A DNA stretch of 64,000 nucleotides from DASVEE01 sp036380735 (GTDB lineage: Bacteria; Acidobacteriota; Thermoanaerobaculia; Gp7-AA8): contig DASVEE010000043.1 of NCBI GenBank assembly GCA_036380735.1, positions 62,001 through 126,000 of the forward strand, read 5' to 3'. Positions 43,384 through 52,485 of this stretch are shown here, piece by piece (position 1 is the first letter of the stretch; each line of letters opens with the position of its first letter). Below the pieces are notes generated by a model. That model had not been told where the DNA came from, made no database searches, and was given only the letters and a program-made list of their open reading frames with translations. The position numbers were made by a program, and so were the translations under genes.

Positions 43384-43435
43384 GAACGGCCGCTCATCGT
43401 TGCCTCCACTACACCAAAATCATCCGTTGAGACGG

Positions 43436-43462
43436 CCACGGACAACGGACAATGGCAAACGG
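43436..43462. repeat. Relic of a 7-bp-period array, right arm only
   Basis: CACGGACAACGGACAATGG matches the right arm of the CGTTGTC subfamily. No left arm is visible; only about three units remain. Confidence 0.65.
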
Positions 43463-43474
43463 GCTACGCTCGAT

Positions 43475-44200
43475 ATGAACCTGAACCTCAAAGAGAAGAT
43501 CGTCATCGTTACCGGCGGCGCCGCCGGGATTGGCCGCGCCGCCGTCGAAGCCTTCGAGCGTGAAGGCGCCATCGTCGTCTCGTGGGACGTCACCGGCGAC
43601 CCGAAAGTCGACGTCACGAACAACGAATCCGTCGAAGCGGCGACGCAGGCCGTCGTCGCGCAGCACGGCCGCATCGACATCCTGGTCAACAACGCCGGGA
43701 TCGTGCGCGACTCGCAGCTCATCAAGTGGAAGGACGGCGAGGTCGTCTCCATGATGGACGATGCCACTTTCGACGCGGTCGTCGCCGTCAACCTCAAAGG
43801 CGTTTTCCTCTGCACGCGCGCGGTCGTGCCGCACATGATCCGCGGCGGCGGCGGCGCGATCCTCAACGCGTCCTCGATCGTCGGTCTGTACGGCAACTTT
43901 GGGCAGACCAACTACGCCGCCACGAAAGCGGGCGTCATCAGCTTCACGCAGACGTGGGCGCGCGAGCTCGGCAAGTTCAACATCCGCGTGAACGCCGTCG
44001 CGCCGGGCTTCATCAGCACGGACATGGTCAAGGCGATGCCGGAGAAGGTGCTGGCGTCCATGGCGCAGAAGTCGCCGCTCAACAGGCTGGGCGAGCCGCT
44101 CGACATCGCGAACGCGTACGTGTGGCTGGCGTCCGAGGCGGCGAAGTTCGTCCACGGCACCGTGCTGTCCGTCGACGGGGGACTCGTTCTTGGCACCTGA
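43475..44200 (+). CDS. FabG-like short-chain dehydrogenase/reductase
   Basis: The 241-residue classical SDR has TGGAAGIG at the cofactor site, a strand-2 Asp (SWDVTGDPKVDV) of uncertain NAD/NADP choice, NNAG in LVNNAGIVRDS, catalytic Ser in LNASSIVGLYG and catalytic YAATK at the expected spacing. The C-terminus ends GTVLSVDGGLVLGT, as in 3-oxoacyl-ACP reductases. The usual role would be reduction of a 3-oxoacyl thioester or another secondary-alcohol substrate. There are no fatty-acid synthesis neighbours. Confidence 0.9.
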   Translation: MNLNLKEKIVIVTGGAAGIGRAAVEAFEREGAIVVSWDVTGDPKVDVTNNESVEAATQAVVAQHGRIDILVNNAGIVRDSQLIKWKDGEVVSMMDDATFDAVVAVNLKGVFLCTRAVVPHMIRGGGGAILNASSIVGLYGNFGQTNYAATKAGVISFTQTWARELGKFNIRVNAVAPGFISTDMVKAMPEKVLASMAQKSPLNRLGEPLDIANAYVWLASEAAKFVHGTVLSVDGGLVLGT

Positions 44201-44220
44201 CTGAAGGGCGGTTCTTTGGG

Positions 44221-44301
44221 CAACGGGACCTATGGGACAAAAAAGTGGGACCTACAGGACTTTCGTCCCATAGGTCCCATCTGTTCTATTGGTCCTATCG
44301 A
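44221..44301. repeat. 9-bp-period inverted array between convergent genes
   Basis: Left arm CAACGGGACC, ATGGGAC, then a disrupted AAAAAAGTGGGACC and ACAGGAC. Right arm GTCCCAT, GTCCCAT, TTCTATT, GTCCTAT. Several units have diverged. Confidence 0.85.
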
Positions 44302-46520
<2,219 letters not shown>

Positions 46521-46521
<1 letters not shown>

Positions 46522-46913
46522 CAGCGTCCCTCCTTGCGGGCCTTGTCGATCAGAACCGTGAGACGATCGAGATCGTCATCGGTGAGCTTCCCCCGCTGCC
46601 GTTCGAGCAGCGTGGCGACGACATTCGCGGCCGAACCGTCGAAAAACGTCGTCAGAAGCTGGTCGAGGGCCGAGTTGCGCACCTTCTCGCGGTTCATTGT
46701 GGGGATGTATACGTAACGGCTGCCGTCATGTTGATGTTTCAGGTGCCCTTTGTTTTCCAGCACCCGAAGCGTCGCCCGCACGGCCGAGTAGCTGGGCGGC
46801 TCGGACATCGCGTCCATCACTTCGTTCGCCGTGGCGCGGCCGCGCGTGAAGATGATGTTCATCATCTCGCGCTCGCGCCGGCTCAATGGATCGGTTTGCT
46901 TCGCCAAGGGCAC
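46521..46913 (-). CDS. BlaI/MecI-type transcriptional repressor
   Basis: The 130-residue repressor starts at GTG 46913. The winged HTH is typical: LSRREREMMNIIFTRGRATANEVMDAM, then SYSAVRATLRVLENKGHLKHQHDGSRYVYIP, and a dimerisation tail with LLTTFFDGSAANVVATLLE. It should repress itself and the adjacent M56 peptidase and be inactivated by it. Upstream frames exist but read through a GGGCTCA repeat, and the two dyads that are its likely operators end seven bases before the GTG. No beta-lactamase is in the window, so the regulon is something else. Confidence 0.9.
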
Positions 46914-46920
46914 CTCGACA

Positions 46921-46953
46921 TGCTGAATTTTTAGCAGTGCTGGAAATTTAGCA
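46921..46953. promoter_or_regulatory. Two tandem 16-bp dyads, probable BlaI-type operators
   Basis: TGCTGAATTTTTAGCA at 46921-46936 and TGCTGGAAATTTAGCA at 46938-46953 are matching dyads (TGCT-N8-AGCA), 17 bp centre to centre and immediately upstream of the repressor start. The sequence is AT-rich in a GC-rich genome. Position and symmetry argue for autoregulation. Confidence 0.72.
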
Positions 46954-46976
46954 TCGCGCGGCGCGAAGCGCAAGGG

Positions 46977-47063
46977 GTAGGGCTCAGGGCTCGGGCCGCA
47001 GGGCTCAGGAAAGCCACCGCGCAGCCGAGCTCCCTGAGCCCTGAGCTCCGAGCCCTGAGCCCT
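46977..47063. repeat. 7-bp-period inverted array, GGGCTCA family
   Basis: GGGCTCA, GGGCTCG, GGCCGCA, GGGCTCA on the left; a 30-base loop; then TGAGCCC, TGAGCTC, CGAGCCC, TGAGCCC on the right. This is the only copy of this family in the window, with the same layout as the others. Confidence 0.85.
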
Positions 47064-47110
47064 CTCTTGCGATACGATGCGCGCGTTTTTCACCGACGGA
47101 GGTAACGCCG

Positions 47111-48088
47111 ATGCCCGGCCCCATCACGCAGTTCATCGATCACCACTACCGCCACTTCAATGCGGCCGCGCTCAAAGCGGCGGCCGTCGATTACAACAAG
47201 CACCTCGACAAGGGCGGCTCGATGCTCGTCACGCTCGCCGGCGCCATGTCGACGGCCGAGCTCGGCCTCTCGCTCGCCGAGATGATCCGGCAGGGTAAGG
47301 TCTCGGCCATCAGTTGCACCGGCGCGAATCTCGAGGAGGACATCTTCAACCTCGTCGCGCACGACTGCTACGAGCGCGTGCCGCACTACCGCTACCTCTC
47401 CGCGCTCGACGAGCAGTTGCTGCTCGAGCGTCACATGAACCGCGTCACCGACACCTGCATCCCCGAGGGCGAAGCCATGCGCCGCATCGAATCCGCGGTG
47501 CTGCGTCACTGGGTGGAGAAGGACAAAGAGGGGAAGCGGCTCTTCCCGCACGAGTTCATGTACGAGATCATTCGCGACGGCTCGATCGCCGAGTATTACC
47601 AGATCGACCCGAAGAACTCGTGGATGGTTGCGGCGGCCGAGAAGAACCTTCCGATGTTCGTCCCCGGCTGGGAAGACTCCACCCTCGGCAACATGTACTC
47701 CGGCCACTGCATCTCCGGCGACGTGAAGAACGTCCACACCGTGCGCACCGGCATCGAGTACATGATCGCGCTGGCCGAGTGGTACACGAAGCTGGCGACG
47801 AAGGACAAAACCATCGGCTTCTTCCAGATCGGCGGCGGCATCGCCGGCGACTTCCCCATCTGCGTCGTCCCGATGCTCCATCAGGATCTCCAGCGCGTCG
47901 ACGTCCCCCTCTGGGGCTACTTCTGCCAGATCAGCGATTCGACGACGAGCTACGGTTCGTACTCCGGCGCGGTGCCCAACGAGAAGATCACCTGGGGCAA
48001 GCTGGGCGTCGACACCCCCAGCCACGTCATCGAAAGCGACGCCTCCATCGTGGCCCCGCTGATGTTTGCGTACGTGCTCGGGTGGTAG
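47111..48088 (+). CDS. Deoxyhypusine-synthase-like enzyme
   Basis: The 325-residue protein keeps the deoxyhypusine synthase fold and NAD site: LVTLAGAMSTAELGLSLAEMIRQGKVSAISCTGANLEEDIFNL, FFQIGGGIAGDFPICVVPML, and SDSTTSYGSYSGAVPNEKITWGKLG. The last contains the candidate catalytic Lys. Bacteria lack eIF5A, so bacterial homologues act on free polyamines, for example making homospermidine or putrescine from agmatine-type donors. It is likely a polyamine enzyme; the exact reaction is not predictable. Confidence 0.9.
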   Translation: MPGPITQFIDHHYRHFNAAALKAAAVDYNKHLDKGGSMLVTLAGAMSTAELGLSLAEMIRQGKVSAISCTGANLEEDIFNLVAHDCYERVPHYRYLSALDEQLLLERHMNRVTDTCIPEGEAMRRIESAVLRHWVEKDKEGKRLFPHEFMYEIIRDGSIAEYYQIDPKNSWMVAAAEKNLPMFVPGWEDSTLGNMYSGHCISGDVKNVHTVRTGIEYMIALAEWYTKLATKDKTIGFFQIGGGIAGDFPICVVPMLHQDLQRVDVPLWGYFCQISDSTTSYGSYSGAVPNEKITWGKLGVDTPSHVIESDASIVAPLMFAYVLGW

Positions 48089-48092
48089 ACCA

Positions 48093-48160
48093 CCAACAGG
48101 ACGGATAGGACCTACAGGACAGATAGGCTTGCGGACCTGCGGCCTATCTGTCCCACTGTT
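48093..48160. repeat. Short 9-bp-period inverted array, diverged
   Basis: ACAGGAC, ATAGGAC, ACAGGAC, ATAGGC on the left, a GCGGACCTGCGG loop, then GCCTATC, GTCCCACTGTTG. The right arm pairs with the outermost left bases CAACAG, extending the stem. Confidence 0.8.
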
Positions 48161-48215
48161 GATGAGGGGAATGCTGCGCGGGTGTCCCTCCAACCCCCTC
48201 GAGGAGGGGAAAAGG

Positions 48216-49361
48216 ATGTCCGAGCTCGTTGCCTATTTCCTGTCGAATCTGGTCTGGTCCCTGATCGTCTTTGTGATTCTGTTCGTCGCGTTCACGGCGG
48301 CTTTTGCGCGTGGACAGCTCGGTGGATTTGCCGTCGCTCTCGGGCGCGTGCTTCTGTCGATCGTGACGAGCCCGTTCGTCTACATGCGCAAGGCCGCGGC
48401 CGGCATCGTCGGCTACACACGTGAGGGTGAAGAGGAGTACCGCGCCTCCGATCAGTACCTGCTCAACAAGCTGATGCTGACGCTCCAGGCGGTGCTGATC
48501 GTGGCGGTGGTCGCCGCGCTCTCGGCGTCGCTCGTCGCGACGTGGAACGCCTGGATGCCGCCGGAAGGGTCGCGCGATGCCGCACGCGAACAACGGGTGC
48601 GCGTCGAGGAGCAGCGCGTGAAAAGGCAGGAGGCCGCGACGGCGCTCGCGGCGCTCGACAGCGAGTGGGAACGCAAGCGCATCTCGGCCGTCGCACGCTT
48701 CCGCACCGGCCAGCAGCGAGTCGTCAACGATGCCACGAACGAGATGACGGAAGCCGAAGTGCTGATCAACGCCTCGGGCAACGCCACGGCCGGCCGCGTC
48801 CTCAGCGACATGCGAGCCACCGCCAACCGCGGCGACACCGATTCGGAGCGCCACATCGGCTGGACCAAGAGCCGGCTCGACAGCCACGTCAACAGCTACT
48901 GGTACTGGCTCGATGAGAATACGCGCCGGCCACTGAAGAACTGGAGCGAACAGTGGGCGTTGCGGACGAACGCGCAGTTCCAGCTCGACACCGTGACCCC
49001 CGACGTGCTGCGGCTGCGCGAGCAGCCCAACCTCGAGGCGACGAAGCAGGCGCAGGAGCGAACCGCCAGCGAGCTCCAGCAGATGGAGTCCGTGCTCGTC
49101 ATGCTCGACGAGCAGGCGAGCCTCCGCTGGAAAGCCGCGGCGCTCACGGCGCTGCGGTGCGCCATCTCCATCTTCCTCTTCGCGTGGCTCGTCGGCGTCT
49201 TCATCGAAGCAGCCTGGCTCGCGGTGCGAGTCGCCGGCGACGTCCGCCGCATCCGTCTCAACGCCGAAGGCGAAACGGCCGAACCCGTAGCGGTCGCCGG
49301 CGCGGAACAGCGGCTGACGGTGCGTGAACCGTTACCCACCGCCTTCCCCCTGCGCACCTGA
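48216..49361 (+). CDS. Membrane protein with periplasmic coiled coil
   Basis: The 381-residue protein starts at ATG 48216 behind GAGGAGGGG. There are N-terminal membrane helices at about 8-30 (LVWSLIVFVILFVAFTAAF), possibly 38-55, and 88-110 (LTLQAVLIVAVVAALSASLVA). A helical, charged region follows (about 118-300: REQRVRVEEQRVKRQEAATALAALDSEWERKR), and a final helix at about 310-335 (LRCAISIFLFAWLVGVFIEAAW). No motif is recognised. A resemblance to mechanosensing or envelope-scaffold proteins is only by composition. It is preceded and followed by repeat arrays, so it is probably a single-gene transcript. Confidence 0.75.
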   Translation: MSELVAYFLSNLVWSLIVFVILFVAFTAAFARGQLGGFAVALGRVLLSIVTSPFVYMRKAAAGIVGYTREGEEEYRASDQYLLNKLMLTLQAVLIVAVVAALSASLVATWNAWMPPEGSRDAAREQRVRVEEQRVKRQEAATALAALDSEWERKRISAVARFRTGQQRVVNDATNEMTEAEVLINASGNATAGRVLSDMRATANRGDTDSERHIGWTKSRLDSHVNSYWYWLDENTRRPLKNWSEQWALRTNAQFQLDTVTPDVLRLREQPNLEATKQAQERTASELQQMESVLVMLDEQASLRWKAAALTALRCAISIFLFAWLVGVFIEAAWLAVRVAGDVRRIRLNAEGETAEPVAVAGAEQRLTVREPLPTAFPLRT

Positions 49362-49378
49362 GTTGGCCGCGTCAAGGG

Positions 49379-49485
49379 ATGAATAGGACGGATAGGACCA
49401 ATAGGACCAATAGGACAGGTAGGCCTGCGGAACTGCCTCCATCCGGGTGGGCGGGGTCCCATCTGTCCTATTCGTCCTATCGTCC
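49379..49485. repeat. 9-bp-period inverted array
   Basis: Four ATAGGAC units plus an ATAGG-type fifth. A 40-base GC-rich loop contains its own dyad (GGCCTGCGG). Three GTCCYAT units follow, ending CGTCC. Confidence 0.88.
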
Positions 49486-49517
49486 TCCTGGTGGTGGCGC
49501 AGCGGTAACATGCGCCC

Positions 49518-52352
49518 ATGCTGATCCGTCTTTCCTGCGCCCTGCTTGCCCTCGCCCTGATCGCGCAGGCGCCGCCGCCGACCATCGAGCAGCACATCCG
49601 CACGCTTTCCTCCGACGCCATGGAGGGGCGTGGCCTCGACACCGACGGCATCCGCAAGGCGGCGGCGTACCTGGAAACCGAGCTGCGCGCCGTCGGGCTG
49701 CAGCCCGCGTTCGGCGACTCGTTCCGGCAGCCGTTTCCGGTGAAGACCGGCGTCACGCTCGGCAAGAACAACACGCTGCGCGGCGTCGCGCGCGAGGACT
49801 GGACGCCGCTCGGCTTCTCCAGCGGCGGCAGCTTCGAAGGGGAGCTCGCGTTCGCCGGCTACGGCATCAACGCGCCGGCGCTGGGATACAACGACTTCGC
49901 GAACCTCGACCTCACCGGCAAGGTCGCGGTCATGCTGCGCTACGAGCCGCAGGAGCGCGACGACGCGTCGAAGTTCGACGGCAAGCGTCCCAGCCGCTGG
50001 TCGGCGCTGCGCTACAAGGCGATGCAGGCACGCGAGCGAGGCGCGGTCGCCGTCATCTTCGTCACCGGACCGCTGCAGGACGAAGGGAAGGACAAGATCC
50101 CCGCGCTCACGAACGACGGCCCCGAAAGCCCGGCCGGTCTCCCGGTGCTCCAACTGAAGACGAGCGCCGCGCAGAAGCTCCTCGGCATCGACCTCGCGCA
50201 ATATCAGAAGGAGGTCGACGCCGACCTCCAACCCCGCTCGCGCGTGCTCGAAAAGACGCTCTCCGGCACGGTCGAAGTGATCCCGAACTTCGTGCAGGCG
50301 GAGAACGTCGCCGCAATCCTGCCGGGTGCCGGCAGCCTGGCACCGGAGGTCGTGGTCGTCGGCGCGCACTACGACCACCTCGGCTACGGCGGCCCCGGCT
50401 CGATGAAACCGAATGCGCGCGCGATCCACAACGGTGCGGACGACAACGCCTCCGGCACCGCGGCCGTGCTCATCGCCGCGCGGCGCGTGCTCGACCTCAT
50501 CTCCGGCGCTGACAACCGCCGCACCGTCGTGTTCGCGTTCTTCTCCGCGGAGGAGTCGGGACTCGGCGGCTCGTCGTATTTCGTCGAGCATCCGCCGCAG
50601 GCGATCGGCAAGACCGTGGCGATGCTCAACCTCGATATGGTCGGCGCGCTGCGCGACGACATCGTCATGGCGTTCGGCAGCGAATCGGCCCCGGAGTGGA
50701 AGCCGCTCGTCGATCGCGTCGCCGCACCGCTGCAGCTCAACGTCAAGTCGAGCGGCGATGGCTACGGCCCCTCCGACCAGACCTCCTTCTACGCGCGCCA
50801 GATCCCGGTGCTCCACTTCTTCACCGGTGCGCATGAGCGCTATCACGCACCGGAGGACGACGCGGACGCGATCAACTTCGCCGGAGCGGGCCGCATTGCC
50901 GAGCTCACCGCGCAGGTTGCCACCGCGATCGCGCGTGGCGACGTGACGCCGACGTACGCGCGCGCCGCCGCCGCTCCCGCCATGCAGGGTGACAGCCGCG
51001 GCTACGGCGCCTACCTCGGCACCGTCCCCGACTACAGCGCGATGGAAGCGACGTCGGGCGGCGTGAAGCTGTCGGACGTGCGTCCCGGCTCGCCGGCGGA
51101 GAAGGCGGGCATCAAGGGCGGCGACGTGCTCGTGGAGCTCGGCGGCACCCGCATCGAGAACCTTTACGACATGACGTACGCGCTGCAGGACCAGAAGCCG
51201 GGCGCCACGGTCGATGTCGTCGTGCTGCGAGGCGGGCAGCGCGTGACGCTGCGAGCGACGCTGACCGCGCGCGGCGGCTCGCCGGCTCCGGGCTCGGGCG
51301 CGCACGGCACGGGCCAGACGCCGGCGCCGGCGACGCCCGGCGGCTCGTCCGCCATCAAAGCGGGGAAGCCGTTCGAGAAAACCTTCGACGGCGAGCAGCA
51401 CCTCGCCGACGTCCGCCAGCTCACGTTCGGCGGGGAGAACGCCGAGGCTTACTTCAGTCCGGACGGGAAGAAGCTGATCTACCAGTCGACGGCGGAGCGC
51501 GGCGGCTGCGACCAGCAGTACATCCTCGACCTCGAGACCGGCGAGTCGAAGCGCGTGTCGAGCGGCAAGGGACGCACGACGTGCGGCTACTTCGCCTACC
51601 CGAAGGGCGAGCGCATTCTGTACGCTTCCACAGAGGCCGCGAGCGCGGAGTGCCCGCCGCCGCCAGATCGCTCGCGCGGCTACATCTGGGGCGTGTACCC
51701 GTCGTTCGACATCTACGTGGCGAACGCCGACGGCTCGAACGCGAAGCGCCTCACGACGACAGCCGGCTACGACGCCGAGGCGGTGTGGTGCCACCAAGGG
51801 GGAAAAATCCTTTTCACCTCGGTGCGTGACGGCGATCTCGATCTCTACGAGATGAACGAGAGCGGCGGCGACGTGAAGCGGCTGACCGCGATGCCCGGCT
51901 ACGACGGCGGCGCCTTCTACAACGCCGACTGCACCGAGATCGTCTGGCGCGCCAGCCGTTTCAACGACGAGGAGGAACTGGACGAGTACCTTGCCCTCCT
52001 CGAGGACGGCTTCGTCCGCCCCTCGAAGATGGAGCTGTACGTGGCGAAGAGCGACGGCTCCGGCGCGCGGCAGATCACGAACAACGGCGCGGCCAACTTC
52101 GCCCCATACTTCATGCCCGACGGCCGCCGCGTCATCTATTCATCGAACATGCTCGACCCGAGAGGCCGCGAGTTCGACCTGTTCATCGTGAACAAAGACG
52201 GCAGCGGCATCCCCGAGCGCGTCACCACTGCCCCGGCGTTCGACGGCTTCCCCATGTTCAGCCCGGACGGCAAGTGGATCGTGTGGGGATCGAACCGCAA
52301 CAACCCGGAAGGAAGAGACACCAACCTGTTCATCGCGCGGTGGGTGCCGTAG
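49518..52352 (+). CDS. Secreted M28 metallopeptidase fused to PDZ and TolB-like propeller
   Basis: The 944-residue exported protein has a signal peptide (MLIRLSCALLALALIAQA). A PA domain is inserted in the M28 peptidase (about 30-480), whose zinc ligands are visible: AHYDHLGYG, HNGADDNASG, FSAEESGLGG, LNLDMVGAL and ERYHAPEDD. A PDZ domain follows (about 510-600, VKLSDVRPGSPAEKAGIKGGDVLVELGG), then a linker rich in Ala, Pro and Gly. A TolB/WD40-like beta-propeller (about 620-944) has YFSPDGKKLIYQS, AYANADGSNAKRLT-type blades and MFSPDGKWIVWGSNR. It is probably an aminopeptidase with a substrate- or surface-binding propeller. Confidence 0.92.
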   Translation: MLIRLSCALLALALIAQAPPPTIEQHIRTLSSDAMEGRGLDTDGIRKAAAYLETELRAVGLQPAFGDSFRQPFPVKTGVTLGKNNTLRGVAREDWTPLGFSSGGSFEGELAFAGYGINAPALGYNDFANLDLTGKVAVMLRYEPQERDDASKFDGKRPSRWSALRYKAMQARERGAVAVIFVTGPLQDEGKDKIPALTNDGPESPAGLPVLQLKTSAAQKLLGIDLAQYQKEVDADLQPRSRVLEKTLSGTVEVIPNFVQAENVAAILPGAGSLAPEVVVVGAHYDHLGYGGPGSMKPNARAIHNGADDNASGTAAVLIAARRVLDLISGADNRRTVVFAFFSAEESGLGGSSYFVEHPPQAIGKTVAMLNLDMVGALRDDIVMAFGSESAPEWKPLVDRVAAPLQLNVKSSGDGYGPSDQTSFYARQIPVLHFFTGAHERYHAPEDDADAINFAGAGRIAELTAQVATAIARGDVTPTYARAAAAPAMQGDSRGYGAYLGTVPDYSAMEATSGGVKLSDVRPGSPAEKAGIKGGDVLVELGGTRIENLYDMTYALQDQKPGATVDVVVLRGGQRVTLRATLTARGGSPAPGSGAHGTGQTPAPATPGGSSAIKAGKPFEKTFDGEQHLADVRQLTFGGENAEAYFSPDGKKLIYQSTAERGGCDQQYILDLETGESKRVSSGKGRTTCGYFAYPKGERILYASTEAASAECPPPPDRSRGYIWGVYPSFDIYVANADGSNAKRLTTTAGYDAEAVWCHQGGKILFTSVRDGDLDLYEMNESGGDVKRLTAMPGYDGGAFYNADCTEIVWRASRFNDEEELDEYLALLEDGFVRPSKMELYVAKSDGSGARQITNNGAANFAPYFMPDGRRVIYSSNMLDPRGREFDLFIVNKDGSGIPERVTTAPAFDGFPMFSPDGKWIVWGSNRNNPEGRDTNLFIARWVP

Positions 52353-52456
52353 GTTCCATCCGTCCTATTTGTCCCATCGGTCCTATTCGTCCTATCGTTC
52401 CCCGGGGCCACGATGGGACGAATAGGACAGATAGGACTAATAGGACGAATGGGACC
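52353..52456. repeat. 9-bp-period array in reversed (outward) orientation
   Basis: GTCCTAT-type units come first, then a core CGTTCCCCGGGGCCACG, then ATAGGAC-type units. The order of arms is the reverse of other copies, so the boundary motif lies at the centre. It could be two half elements placed back to back between two convergent genes. Confidence 0.85.
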
Positions 52457-52485
52457 CCGCCCACGCAGCTTCCGAGTGCCGCGGC

